Of a stretch of DNA of 64,000 nucleotides, positions 44,698 to 53,768 are shown one piece after another. The notes below the pieces were generated by a model. The model searched no databases, had not been told where the DNA came from, and saw only the letters and a program-made list of their open reading frames with translations. Position 1 is the first letter of the stretch, and each line of letters begins with the position of its first letter. Origin of the DNA: Roseibaca sp. Y0-43 (GTDB lineage Bacteria > Pseudomonadota > Alphaproteobacteria > Rhodobacterales > Rhodobacteraceae). Location: positions 1 through 64,000 of the forward strand of contig NZ_JAFMPR010000005.1 in NCBI RefSeq assembly GCF_020667835.1. Direction: 5' to 3'. Made by a program: the position numbers and the translations under genes.

Positions 44698-46077
44698 ATG
44701 AGCGACGATCCCAAAGACGTCTCGACCGAAGACGATCATTTCGATCTGGAATCCTTCGATCTGCCGCAGTTGCGCAAGGCGGTCGAGGATCAGGACGCCC
44801 AACGCGTGTTCGAGCTGTTCGACCCGCTGCACCCGGCCGATATTGCCGATATTCTGGAACAAATCGGGGCAGAGCAGCGCCGCGCGCTGGTGCATCTCTA
44901 TGGCACCGAATTTGACGGCGACATCCTGTCGGAACTGGACGAGAATATCCGCGACGAGGTCGTGGGCTACCTGCGCCCAGAGGTTCTGGCCGAAGCCGTG
45001 CGCGACATGGATTCGGACGATGTGGTCGACCTGCTGGAAGACCTCGACGAATCCCAGCACGACGTCATCCTCGAGGCGCTGGAAGAAGACGAGCGCGACG
45101 CCGCGCGCCAAGCGCTCAGCTACCCGGAATATTCCGCCGGGCGCTTGATGCAGCGCGAATTCGTGGCCGTGCCCGAAGATTGGACGGTGGGCCAGACGAT
45201 CGACCTGATGCGCACGGCGGACGACCTGCCGGACCAGTTCTACCACGTGTTTCTGGTCACGCCAGAGCATGTGCCCACGGGCTATGTGACCTTGGGGCGG
45301 CTTCTGTCCTCGAAGCGCGACACGGCGCTGGCAGACATTCTGGAAGACAGCTTCCGCACCTTCGAGCTTGACGAGGAAGAAGGCGATGTCGCCTATGCGT
45401 TCAACCAGTATCACCTGATCTCGGCCCCCGTGGTCGATGCCGATGACCGGCTGGTCGGTGTCATCACCATTGACGACGCCATGGCGGTGCTGGACGAAGA
45501 ACACGAAGAAGACCTGCTGCGCATGGCCGGCGCGGGCGAAGGCAGCCTGTCGGACGGGGTGCTGGAAACCACGTGGCAGCGCCTGCCATGGCTGGGGGTG
45601 AACCTTGGCACCGCGATCATCGCGTCGCTGGTCATCGCCATTTTCGAAGCCACCATCGAAACCCTTGTGGCGCTTGCGGTGTTGATGCCGATCATCGCGT
45701 CCATGGGCGGCAACGCGGGCACGCAATCCATGGCGGTGGCAGTGCGCGGTCTGGCCACGCGCGACCTGACGGGCGCCAATGTGTGGCGGGTGATCCGGCG
45801 CGAAACCTTCGTGGGCCTTTTGAACGGCGTGATCTTCGCCGTGGTCATGGGCGTGGTGGGCTATGTCTGGTTCGGGTCCATGATGCTCGCAGGCGTGATC
45901 GCGGCGGCCATGGTCATCAACCTTGTTGTGGCGGGCCTGTCGGGCATTGGCCTGCCTGCCCTTCTGGACCGGCTGGGCGTGGACCCGGCGCTGGCCTCTG
46001 GCACATTTGTGACCACCGTGACCGATGTCGTGGGCTTTTTCGCCTTCTTGGGTCTGGCGACGATGTTGCTGCTGTAG
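44698..46077 (+). CDS. mgtE: MgtE-family magnesium transporter
   Basis: A 459-residue channel protein. The acidic N-terminal domain is at ~20-140 (HPADIADILEQIG, DSDDVVDLLEDLDESQ), two CBS domains at ~145-265, and five membrane helices at ~295-459, with PIIASMGGNAGTQSMAVAVR forming the pore region. I chose ATG 44698 (GGAGG site upstream) over a longer frame with no homology. The 211 bp upstream show no obvious Mg riboswitch. Confidence 0.94.
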   Translation: MSDDPKDVSTEDDHFDLESFDLPQLRKAVEDQDAQRVFELFDPLHPADIADILEQIGAEQRRALVHLYGTEFDGDILSELDENIRDEVVGYLRPEVLAEAVRDMDSDDVVDLLEDLDESQHDVILEALEEDERDAARQALSYPEYSAGRLMQREFVAVPEDWTVGQTIDLMRTADDLPDQFYHVFLVTPEHVPTGYVTLGRLLSSKRDTALADILEDSFRTFELDEEEGDVAYAFNQYHLISAPVVDADDRLVGVITIDDAMAVLDEEHEEDLLRMAGAGEGSLSDGVLETTWQRLPWLGVNLGTAIIASLVIAIFEATIETLVALAVLMPIIASMGGNAGTQSMAVAVRGLATRDLTGANVWRVIRRETFVGLLNGVIFAVVMGVVGYVWFGSMMLAGVIAAAMVINLVVAGLSGIGLPALLDRLGVDPALASGTFVTTVTDVVGFFAFLGLATMLLL

Positions 46078-46080
46078 GCG

Positions 46081-46371
46081 TCAGTCCATCTCGCGGAACG
46101 GCCAGGGTTTCGCATCGGTCGCGCCCACCATGTAGCGCGCGGCCTTGGCGACCCACGCGCCCACCATGCAGCCCAGATCGGCCAGCCTTGCATTGGGCTG
46201 GCGGTTGTCGATCAGGATGATGACGAACTGGATCACCGCCAGCAACACCAGCACCGATTGCGCGAAGCTGAGCATGACACCGATGATCAGCATATAGACC
46301 AGCCGCAGACCCAAAGGCTCTGTCAGCTTGTCCAAAGGCGCGGTGTCGCGGTCGTCGTCGATGTCTTGCAT
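46081..46371 (-). CDS. DUF4389 membrane protein
   Basis: A 96-residue protein with one or two membrane helices (RLVYMLIIGVMLSFAQSVLV onwards) and the DUF4389 signature around LIDNRQPNARLADLG, ending KPWPFREMD. Function unknown. It converges on mgtE with a 3-bp gap and lies 40 bp downstream of the cyclopropane synthase, perhaps co-transcribed. Confidence 0.85.
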   Translation of the reverse strand: MQDIDDDRDTAPLDKLTEPLGLRLVYMLIIGVMLSFAQSVLVLLAVIQFVIILIDNRQPNARLADLGCMVGAWVAKAARYMVGATDAKPWPFREMD

Positions 46372-46411
46372 GGGCGCACCCTTTTTGCAGATGCGCCCAG
46401 TCTAACCGAGC

Positions 46412-47653
46412 TTAGGGGCGTTGCAACACCAGTTGCGTGACATCGCACGCGCCCCCGCGGAACGCCGCCGCGCAAGAGGTCAGGTAGAAATCCCACATGC
46501 GTTTGAAGCGTTCGTCATAGCCCATGGCCGAGATTTCGTCCCAGCGCGCGGTGAAGCTGTCATGCCAGCGGCGCAGCGTTTCGGAATAGCTTTGCCCGAA
46601 ATCATGCGTGTCCACATAGCTCAGCCCCGCCTCTTCGGCGACCTTGCGCACCGGGCCGGGCGCGCCCAGCATCCCGCCGGGGAAGATGTGCTTCTGGATG
46701 AAATCGACGTTGCTGCTGTAGTGCTTGAACCGCGCATCGGGCACCATGATGATCTGGATGACCGCTTGCGCACCGGGGCGCAGGCGGTCGCGCACGGCGC
46801 TGAAATAGGTCGGCCAGTAGCGTTGGCCGACGGCCTCGAACATCTCGATAGAGGCGATGCCGTCGAATTCCCCGCGCGTGTCGCGGTAATCCTGCATCCG
46901 GATGTCCACCTTGTCGGACAGGCCCAGCCGTTCCATCCGGGCGACCGCGTAATCGTGCTGCGCCTGAGAGATCGTCAGACCCGTCACCTTCAGCCCGCGC
47001 TTGGCGGCGGCATATTCGGCAAAACCGCCCCAACCGCAGCCGATTTCCAGCACATGATCGCCCGGCTTCACGCCCATGCGGTCCACCATGGCGGCATATT
47101 TCGCTTCCTGCGCAGCCTCCAGGCTTTCCTGCCCGGTGGTGAAGATGCCCGAGGAATAGGTCATGCTGTCATCCAGCCAAAGGCTGTAGAAATCATTCCC
47201 CAGATCGTAATGATACGAGATGTTCTTGCGCGCCTGCGTCTTGTGGTTGCGGCGCAGCCAGTGGCGGAACTTTTCCACCAGGCGCACGGCCTTCATCGGC
47301 AGCACTTCGTCATAGAGCGCGGGGTTGTCATCGGCCAGAAGGTCCATCAGCGCTTGCAGGTCCGGGGTGCTCCACCCGCCTTCCAGATAGGCGTCGGAAA
47401 AGCCCAGATCCCCCTCGCGGATCAGCCGCGCGAACAGGTCCGGGTCGTGCACGTCCAACTCGGCCACATAGCCCGGATGCTTGCCTTGCAACCGGAACAC
47501 CCGCCCATCGGGCAAGCGTACATCCAGCCGCCCCTTGTTCAGCTTCTGGCCAATGGCGAAGGCGGCGGCGAAATAGCGTGGCAGGTCGGTCAGCCCCTCC
47601 AGCGATGTCAGGATCTCGCCTTTCGGGCCGTTCGCAAACGCGAGGTCATTCAT
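46412..47653 (-). CDS. cfa: Cyclopropane-fatty-acyl-phospholipid synthase family methyltransferase
   Basis: A 413-residue enzyme that adds a methylene from SAM to unsaturated phospholipid acyl chains. It has the SAM motif VLEIGCGWGGFAEYAA and the class signatures ISYHYDLGNDFYSLWLD and YSSNVDFIQKHIFPGGML. The start at 47653 (MNDLAFANGPKG) overlaps the photolyase stop by 8 bp. Pairing of a photolyase and a Cfa-type gene is common in proteobacterial light-stress loci. Confidence 0.92.
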   Translation of the reverse strand: MNDLAFANGPKGEILTSLEGLTDLPRYFAAAFAIGQKLNKGRLDVRLPDGRVFRLQGKHPGYVAELDVHDPDLFARLIREGDLGFSDAYLEGGWSTPDLQALMDLLADDNPALYDEVLPMKAVRLVEKFRHWLRRNHKTQARKNISYHYDLGNDFYSLWLDDSMTYSSGIFTTGQESLEAAQEAKYAAMVDRMGVKPGDHVLEIGCGWGGFAEYAAAKRGLKVTGLTISQAQHDYAVARMERLGLSDKVDIRMQDYRDTRGEFDGIASIEMFEAVGQRYWPTYFSAVRDRLRPGAQAVIQIIMVPDARFKHYSSNVDFIQKHIFPGGMLGAPGPVRKVAEEAGLSYVDTHDFGQSYSETLRRWHDSFTARWDEISAMGYDERFKRMWDFYLTSCAAAFRGGACDVTQLVLQRP

Positions 47654-49124
47654 GCGCCATGTCTTCCTGTTTTTGTTTTTCTCTGTGGTCGTGATAGGCC
47701 GCAAGCGCCCGTTCGCGCCCGTCTTTCAGGTCTATCACAGGCATGGGACGAGTGTCGTCCGGCGAAAGTTTCCAAGACCGGGGGCAGGCCTTGTAAAAAT
47801 CGAGCGCGGTCGCGGGCGGCGTGCGGCTGGATTCGGCCAGCCACATCTTGCGATAGGCCGCTTTGGGGTCGAATTTCTCGGCCTGCGTGTCTGGGTTGAA
47901 GATGCGGAAATAGGGGGCGGCATCGGGGCCGGAGCCTGCCACCCATTGCCAGCCCATGGCATTCGCCGCCGGATCCCAATCGACCAGGCACTCGGCGAAC
48001 CAGTCGCGGCCCAGCCGCCAATCGACCAGCAGATGCTTGGTCAGGAAACTGGCGACCAGCATCCGCGCGCGATTATGCATCCGGCCCGTGACATACAACT
48101 CGCGCATCGCGGCATCGACCACTTCGATACCCGTGCGCCCCTGCCGCCAGGCTTGCACCGCGTCCCCCTCGCCCCGCCACGGGAACCCGTCCCATTCCGG
48201 GCGCCAGTTTTCCGTCGCCAAGCGCGGGGTGTGGTAGATCAGGTGATAGGCGAATTCGCGCCAGACGAGTTCTTTCAGGAAATCCTCGGCCTGCGCATGA
48301 CCCTCGTGCAAGGCGCGCCATCCCGCGTGCCAGATGGTGCGGGGGCTGATTTCGCCATAGGTCAGGTTTTCGGACAGGCCGGAACAGGCATCCATGTCCA
48401 GCCGGTCACGCTCGGATTTGTAGCGCGCGACCCGGTGCGCCAGAAACGCGCCCAGACGCCCGCGCGCGGCGTCTTCGCCCACATGGATATGCTGCGCCAC
48501 AACCTCGGCACCCCGGTTCATGGCGCGGCCCATCTGCCAGTCGTCCAGCCGGTCGCTATCGGGCCATTTAGCGGGCGCAGCGATCTGCGAGGGCGCTGGC
48601 AACGGCTCTGGCACCTCGCGGTCCCGCACCGCGCGCCACATGGGCGTGTACACCTTGTAGAACCCGCCATCCTTGGTGGCGACATCCCAAGGCTCGAACA
48701 ACACATGGCCGGAGTAGCTTTGCACCTCCAGCCCATCGTCTTTGAGCGCCGATTTCACCTTGGTGTCACGCGCAATCTGGTCGGGGGCATAGCCGCGCGT
48801 CCAGGCCACGCGCTTGGCCCCCGTTTCGGCCACCAAATCGCGCAACACGTCCAAGGCCGCGCCGCGCCGCAAGATCAGCTTCGACCCCTTCTCGGCCAGC
48901 GCGCGGCCCATATGGGCAACCGCCAGCCCCAGCCGCCATTTCGGCGCTGCCCCAAGGCCTGCCACCTCGTCATCATGGATGAACACCGGAATGACCGGCT
49001 GGCCGGAGCGGGCCGCATCATGCAAGGCCGGGTGGTCGCTGAGCCGCAGATCGCGGCGCAGCCACAGGATAATCGGGGGCGTGTCGGTCACGTTTCCGCT
49101 CTTCGCAGTTTCACAAATGCCCAT
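47646..49124 (-). CDS. phrB: Deoxyribodipyrimidine photolyase / cryptochrome family
   Basis: A 492-residue flavoprotein that repairs UV pyrimidine dimers with light. It starts ILWLRRDLRLSDHPAL near residue 19 and has YTPMWRAVRD, the FAD-domain NRARMLVASFLTKHLLVDW and the class signature NAMGWQWVAGSGPDAAPYFR. A GTG at 49091 (VTDTPPIILW) is a plausible alternative start. It overlaps the aminotransferase gene by 14 bp if ATG 49124 is used. Confidence 0.93.
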   Translation of the reverse strand: MGICETAKSGNVTDTPPIILWLRRDLRLSDHPALHDAARSGQPVIPVFIHDDEVAGLGAAPKWRLGLAVAHMGRALAEKGSKLILRRGAALDVLRDLVAETGAKRVAWTRGYAPDQIARDTKVKSALKDDGLEVQSYSGHVLFEPWDVATKDGGFYKVYTPMWRAVRDREVPEPLPAPSQIAAPAKWPDSDRLDDWQMGRAMNRGAEVVAQHIHVGEDAARGRLGAFLAHRVARYKSERDRLDMDACSGLSENLTYGEISPRTIWHAGWRALHEGHAQAEDFLKELVWREFAYHLIYHTPRLATENWRPEWDGFPWRGEGDAVQAWRQGRTGIEVVDAAMRELYVTGRMHNRARMLVASFLTKHLLVDWRLGRDWFAECLVDWDPAANAMGWQWVAGSGPDAAPYFRIFNPDTQAEKFDPKAAYRKMWLAESSRTPPATALDFYKACPRSWKLSPDDTRPMPVIDLKDGRERALAAYHDHREKQKQEDMAHE

Positions 49125-50340
49125 CTAGGGCCGAGAGCAGCCGGTCAAGGTCTGCTTGCGAAGTGTAATGCACGAATGACAGTCGCAACACCCCATGATT
49201 TGGGTCTATCCCCTGCCCTTGCAGCGCGCGGTTGGCGTAAAAGCTGCCGCCGCCCGCCATGATCCCCGCGCGCGCCAGCGTTTTCGCAAGCTCTGGGCCG
49301 GGGCGTTCATGGGTTATGGCGACAGTGGGCGCGCGGTCAGCGGCCACGGTCGGGCCAAGCAACCGCACATCATTACGCGCGCGCAGATAGTCCAGAAGCG
49401 GCTGCAACAGCGCCGTTTCATGCGCGCGCATCAGGTCATGCACGGCAGCCATACGCGCGGCGGGCGCGGCATCGGTGCCGGGGAAATGATGCGCGAAAAG
49501 CGCGTCGATATAGTCCGCCATGCCCGCACAGGCCGCGACCTGCGCATGATCGGGGCCAGCGGGCGTGAAACGCTTATAGGGCACATCGGCGTTGAAATAA
49601 TGCGCCTGATTGGGCAACCAGTCGCAAATCTGGGGCGAAAGCACCATGATCCCCTGATGCGGCCCGTAGGTTTTATAGGCTGAAAACAAATAGATATCGG
49701 CCCCAAGCGCGCCCAGATCGGGAAAGCCATGGGGCGCATAGGACACGCCATCGACCGCCGACCAGATACCAGCCTTGCGCAACTCGGCGCAGATCTCGGC
49801 CACCGGGTTCACCTCTCCCACGACGTTCGAGCAATGGGGGAAGGCCACGAGCTTCACGCGCTCATCCACCAGCGCCCAAAGCGCATCCACGTCCAGATGC
49901 CCAGAGTCGCGGTCGATCTGCCATTCGCGCAGCTCGACCCCGCGCGCGGCCAAGCGCCGCCACGGGCCGGAATTCGCTTCATGGTCCTGATTGGTCACGA
50001 TGATCGCATCACCCGGCCCCAGCTTTTCGGCAAAGGCCTGTGCCAGAACATAGGTATTCGCGGTGGTGGACGGGCCGAAGCTGAGCTGTTCGGTCTGCAC
50101 GCCCATCAATGCCGCCAGACGCGTGCGCGCCTCGTCCATCTCTGCCCCCGCCAGTTCGGACGCGCGATAGGCCCCATAGGGCTGCACCTTGCGGCTGTGG
50201 TAGAACCGTGTCAGCCGGTCGATCACGGGCTGGCAGGTATAAGACCCGCCCGCGTTTTCAAAGAAATACTGGCCTTGCAAGTCGGCCTCGGCAAAGGCCG
50301 GGAAATGCGCGCGCACGAAATCGGTGTCGAGTTGGGGCAT
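49111..50340 (-). CDS. Class V aminotransferase, cysteine-desulfurase-like
   Basis: A 409-residue PLP enzyme of fold type I. The PLP lysine is in LFSAYKTYGPH (about residue 217), preceded by the Asp region WSAVDGVSYAPHGFPD, and VTNQDHEANSGPWRRLA is characteristic. It resembles the cysteine-desulfurase-like TIGR01976 subgroup, not IscS or SufS. Its substrate is unknown. It sits upstream of the photolyase in the same direction. Confidence 0.87.
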   Translation of the reverse strand: MPQLDTDFVRAHFPAFAEADLQGQYFFENAGGSYTCQPVIDRLTRFYHSRKVQPYGAYRASELAGAEMDEARTRLAALMGVQTEQLSFGPSTTANTYVLAQAFAEKLGPGDAIIVTNQDHEANSGPWRRLAARGVELREWQIDRDSGHLDVDALWALVDERVKLVAFPHCSNVVGEVNPVAEICAELRKAGIWSAVDGVSYAPHGFPDLGALGADIYLFSAYKTYGPHQGIMVLSPQICDWLPNQAHYFNADVPYKRFTPAGPDHAQVAACAGMADYIDALFAHHFPGTDAAPAARMAAVHDLMRAHETALLQPLLDYLRARNDVRLLGPTVAADRAPTVAITHERPGPELAKTLARAGIMAGGGSFYANRALQGQGIDPNHGVLRLSFVHYTSQADLDRLLSALDGHL

Positions 50341-50462
50341 GTCCTCTCCGTTTTTGGCAGAGAGTGCACCGCGCGGGCGCGAAAAGACAAGCCGTCACGT
50401 CAGGATTACGCGGCAAGGATTGCGATTAGCGACAGAACCTTCCGCAACGTCAGTGACCCGGC

Positions 50463-51074
50463 TTAGCCCGCGCCCAGAATGATCGCCACATAGTTGCGCG
50501 TTTCGTCAAACGGCGGAACACCGCCATGCTGTTCGACCGCGCCGGGACCGGCGTTATAGGCCGCCAGCGCCAACCGCCAATTGCCGAAGCGTTCATACAT
50601 CATGCGCAGGTAGCGCGCGCCGCCCTCCAGGTTCTGCGCGGGGTCGTTCGGGTCCACGCGCAGCAATTCGGCGGTGCCGGGCATGAGCTGCGCCAGACCG
50701 ATCGCGCCCTTGTGCGACACCGCGCCCGAATTCCACCGGCTTTCCTGATGCACAAGGCGCAGGAACAGGTCTTCGGGCACGTTGTTGTTGCGCGCGGCCA
50801 CGCGGGCCAGTTGCACATATTCGCCCGATTGCGGCCCGCTATAGCGCGGGATCAGGGTGTTGGTGTCCTCCTCGTCCTCTTCATGGTTCGGCAGCAGCCG
50901 GACAGAGGCCGAGTATTGCTCTGACATGCGCCCGTCGATCACGCGGCTGGCGCGTTTGATGCGGTCGAGCGGATCGCTCGACACCGACCCGCTGGACGAC
51001 AGGTTCAACCCCTGCGCCTGCGCGCCCAGCGCGCCCAAACAGACCATGACACTGACAAGAACAAGATTCCGCAT
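50463..51074 (-). CDS. Lytic transglycosylase (SLT domain)
   Basis: A 203-residue exported enzyme that cleaves peptidoglycan. The signal peptide is residues 1-20 (ending GAQAQG). The catalytic glutamate is in [20 protein letters not shown] and the domain continues AQLMPGTAE and [16 protein letters not shown] chose ATG 51074; the longer frame adds no signal-like leader. It is divergent from ssb. Confidence 0.92.
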   Translation of the reverse strand: MRNLVLVSVMVCLGALGAQAQGLNLSSSGSVSSDPLDRIKRASRVIDGRMSEQYSASVRLLPNHEEDEEDTNTLIPRYSGPQSGEYVQLARVAARNNNVPEDLFLRLVHQESRWNSGAVSHKGAIGLAQLMPGTAELLRVDPNDPAQNLEGGARYLRMMYERFGNWRLALAAYNAGPGAVEQHGGVPPFDETRNYVAIILGAG

Positions 51075-51212
51075 CACCCATCCCCAAGGTTTGGCGGCAA
51101 TATAGATCGAAAGCGCGGCCAAGAAAACCGCTTGCACCCGTTTACCCGGTCTTTACCATGCGCGGGGAATATGGCGCATGGCGTCACGGATGCGAACAAA
51201 GGACGAATTCAC

Positions 51213-51707
51213 ATGGCAGGCTCGGTCAACAAGGTCATTCTGGTCGGCAATCTGGGGCGCGACCCGGAAGTGCGCAGCTTCCAGAACGGCGGCAAGGTGT
51301 GCAACCTGCGTATTGCCACGTCGGAGCAATGGCGCGACAAGGCCACGGGCGAGCGCAAGGAGCGCACCGAATGGCACACGGTCGCGATCTTCTCGGAACC
51401 GCTGGTGCGGATTGCCGAGCAATACCTGCGCAAAGGGTCGAGCGTGTATATCGAAGGCCAGCTGGAAACCCGCAAATGGCAGGACCAGTCCGGTGCCGAC
51501 CGCTATTCGACTGAAGTGGTGCTGCGCCCCTACAAGGGCGAGCTGACGCTTCTGGGCGGGCGCGATGGCGGCGGCGCGGGTGGCGGCAGCATGGGCGGTG
51601 GCGGCTATGATCGTGGCGGCCCCGATTACGGCGACAGCCGCGGCGGCGGGTCAAGCTATGGCGGCCCGTCCGGCCCGTCCGACATGGATGACGAAATTCC
51701 GTTCTGA
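51213..51707 (+). CDS. ssb: Single-stranded DNA-binding protein
   Basis: A 164-residue SSB. The OB fold is at residues 1-110 ([39 protein letters not shown]), a Gly-rich linker lies at ~117-155 and the acidic tail ends MDDEIPF, which binds partner proteins. The start at 51213 follows a GGA site. A clear terminator lies 19 bp downstream. Confidence 0.97.
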   Translation: MAGSVNKVILVGNLGRDPEVRSFQNGGKVCNLRIATSEQWRDKATGERKERTEWHTVAIFSEPLVRIAEQYLRKGSSVYIEGQLETRKWQDQSGADRYSTEVVLRPYKGELTLLGGRDGGGAGGGSMGGGGYDRGGPDYGDSRGGGSSYGGPSGPSDMDDEIPF

Positions 51708-51726
51708 CAGGTCAAAGCTGACCACA

Positions 51727-51754
51727 AAAGCCCGCCCCTTGCGCGGGCTTTTTT
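51727..51754 (+). terminator. Rho-independent terminator after ssb
   Basis: A 7-bp stem AGCCCGC / GCGGGCT with a 7-base loop and a TTTTTT run, placed 19 bp after the ssb stop. Confidence 0.9.
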
Positions 51755-51806
51755 CATGTCTGGCCGGCTGGATTGGCGGCGCGGCGCGCCTCAAACCCCG
51801 TTGGTT

Positions 51807-51838
51807 GCGCTAACTTCGTGGTGTCACGCGCTAACTTC
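51807..51838 (+). promoter_or_regulatory. Direct repeat in the aldolase upstream region
   Basis: Two copies of GCGCTAACTTC, at 51807-51817 and 51828-51838, start 21 bp apart, about two helical turns, 65-96 bp before the aldolase ATG. The phase and position suggest an activator or repressor site. GCGCTAAC resembles one half of the LacI-type operator reported for the alphaproteobacterial central-carbon regulator CceR, but the match is partial. Confidence 0.4.
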
Positions 51839-51902
51839 ATTGTTTTGCCACATTGCGCCCCTTAACCCCGTTCCAGACCCAAATCCGCAGAGGAGAAGCC
51901 CC

Positions 51903-52832
51903 ATGCGCGCAACCCGCATCGTTCAGAAGATTCTTGCCAATTACGAAGGCGAAACGCCCGGCGTGAAGGCCAATCTGTGCCGGATGCTGATGCAGGGCAA
52001 GCTGGGCGGCACCGGCAAGATGATTATCCTTCCGGTGGACCAAGGGTTCGAGCACGGCCCGGCGCGCAGCTTTGCCCCGAACCCGGCGGGCTATGACCCG
52101 CATTACCATTACCAACTGGCAATTGACGCAGGCCTGAACGCCTATGCCGCGCCCCTCGGCCCGCTAGAGGCCGGTGCCGACACATTCGCGGGCCAGATCC
52201 CGACTATCCTGAAGGTCAACAGCGCCAATTCGCTCATGTCGGGCACGGCGGGCAAGAACCAGGCGATCACAGCATCCGTGGATGACGCACTGCGTCTGGG
52301 TTGTTCGGCCATCGGCTTTACCATCTACCCCGGCAGTGATTGCGCACTCGACATGTTCGAAGAGATCGTCGAGATGCGCCGCGAAGCCGCCGCCAAGGGT
52401 GTGGCGACCGTGATCTGGTCCTATCCGCGCGGTGAGGCCGTGACCAAGGATGGCGAGACCGCGATCGACGTGGCCGCCTATGCTGCCCATATCGCGGCGC
52501 TTCTGGGCGCGCATATCATCAAGATCAAGCTGGGCACCGACCATTTGATGCTGCCAGAGGCCAAGAAGGTTTATGAAGAGCAGCAGATCGACATCTCGAC
52601 CCAAGCGGCGCGCGTCAAGCATTGCGTGCAATCGTCGCTGAACGGGCGTCGGTTGATCGTGTTCTCGGGCGGGGCCGCCAAGGGGGCAGACGCGGTGTTC
52701 GACGATGCCCGCGCCATCCGCGACGGTGGCGGCAACGGGTCGATCATCGGGCGCAACAGCTTCCAGCGTTCGCGCGAGGACGCGCTGGAGATGCTGGGCA
52801 AGCTTGTCGATATCTACAAGGGCAAAGCCTGA
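51903..52832 (+). CDS. Class I fructose-bisphosphate aldolase (DhnA type)
   Basis: A 309-residue Schiff-base aldolase of the archaeal/DhnA type. It has MIILPVDQGFEHGPARSFAP, AAHIAALLGAHIIKIKLGTD with the candidate lysine, and the phosphate-binding GGNGSIIGRNSFQR. It interconverts fructose 1,6-bisphosphate and triose phosphates. I chose ATG 51903, which follows GAGGAG; the longer frame runs through the ssb terminator. Confidence 0.93.
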   Translation: MRATRIVQKILANYEGETPGVKANLCRMLMQGKLGGTGKMIILPVDQGFEHGPARSFAPNPAGYDPHYHYQLAIDAGLNAYAAPLGPLEAGADTFAGQIPTILKVNSANSLMSGTAGKNQAITASVDDALRLGCSAIGFTIYPGSDCALDMFEEIVEMRREAAAKGVATVIWSYPRGEAVTKDGETAIDVAAYAAHIAALLGAHIIKIKLGTDHLMLPEAKKVYEEQQIDISTQAARVKHCVQSSLNGRRLIVFSGGAAKGADAVFDDARAIRDGGGNGSIIGRNSFQRSREDALEMLGKLVDIYKGKA

Positions 52833-52843
52833 TCTTGGAACGG

Positions 52844-52866
52844 GGGCGCGCGGAAACCGCGCGCCC
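52844..52866. terminator. Hairpin between convergent aldolase and transporter genes
   Basis: A perfect 10-bp stem GGGCGCGCGG / CCGCGCGCCC with an AAA loop, overlapping the stop of the transporter gene. There is no T-run on the plus side. Its tail CCCTACG resembles that of the much larger hairpin after pdhC. It probably serves as a bidirectional terminator. Confidence 0.5.
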
Positions 52867-53768
52867 TACGACGCAACCACTCGCCGCCGCGCAACACGCG
52901 GCATCGGCCCGCGCGCGGCAAGGATGACCAAAGCCAGACCCGCGAAGGCCAGAAACGGCAGGCGTTCGTTCAAGAACACCATGCCCAACAGCACCGAAAA
53001 CCCCGGCATCACGAACATCACGAGCGAGGCGCGGTTCGCCCCCACTTGTCGCACCAGCATGTAGTTCAGGATCGCGGGCGCGACGGTGGCCAGCACGATC
53101 AGGGCGATCAATATGCCGATCACGGTGCCCGATGGTTCGACCGTGACGCGCCCATCCACCAGCAGCGCCACCGGCCATGTTGCAACTGCGCCGACCCCGA
53201 ACATCGCGGCGTTCAGCAACAAGGGCGACACCGGCTTGCGGCGGCGGAACCACACATTGCCCGCGGCATAGCTGAGCGGCGCAAGCAGAGTGAACAGCGT
53301 GCCGACCCCCGCCTGCCCCAGCGAATTGCCCACGAAGGACGGCCCCGCGATAAGCGCGACGCCCCCCAAGCCCAGCGCGATGCGCAAGGATTGCTCGAGC
53401 GTGACAGGCTCGTCCCGCAGGAACAACGCGGCCAGTGCCAGCGTGAAAATGGGCATGGTGGCGTAAAGCAACCCGCCCATGCCCGACGGGATGTATTGCA
53501 GCCCCACTGCCAAAGTGACGAAGGGCACGGCGATAACCAGCAAGCCGCCCACAAGGGCCGTGACGACCGCTTCCATGCCGTTCCAGCCGGGTTTGCCGAT
53601 CAACCCCGCCACGATCAGCAGCAGCGGCAGGCCAAGGGCTGCCCGCAACGCGCCCAAGGTCAGCGGCGGGAAGTATTGCACCGCCAGAGCAATCAGAAGG
53701 GGTGCGGCCCCAAAGGCCGCCGCCGTCAGCACCAAGAGGCCCGTGTCGCGCCAGTCAGAGCGTGGCAT
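52866..53768 (-). CDS. EamA/DMT-family transporter
   Basis: A 300-residue protein with ten predicted membrane helices in two EamA repeats. Repeat 1 includes FGAAPLLIALAVQYFPPL and PSGMGGLLYATMPIFTL; repeat 2 includes LSYAAGNVWFRRRK and VMPGFSVLLGMVFLNERLP. Typical for metabolite efflux; the substrate is unknown. Its start overlaps the end of the upstream SDR gene by 14 bp. Confidence 0.9.
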   Translation of the reverse strand: MPRSDWRDTGLLVLTAAAFGAAPLLIALAVQYFPPLTLGALRAALGLPLLLIVAGLIGKPGWNGMEAVVTALVGGLLVIAVPFVTLAVGLQYIPSGMGGLLYATMPIFTLALAALFLRDEPVTLEQSLRIALGLGGVALIAGPSFVGNSLGQAGVGTLFTLLAPLSYAAGNVWFRRRKPVSPLLLNAAMFGVGAVATWPVALLVDGRVTVEPSGTVIGILIALIVLATVAPAILNYMLVRQVGANRASLVMFVMPGFSVLLGMVFLNERLPFLAFAGLALVILAARGPMPRVARRRVVAS

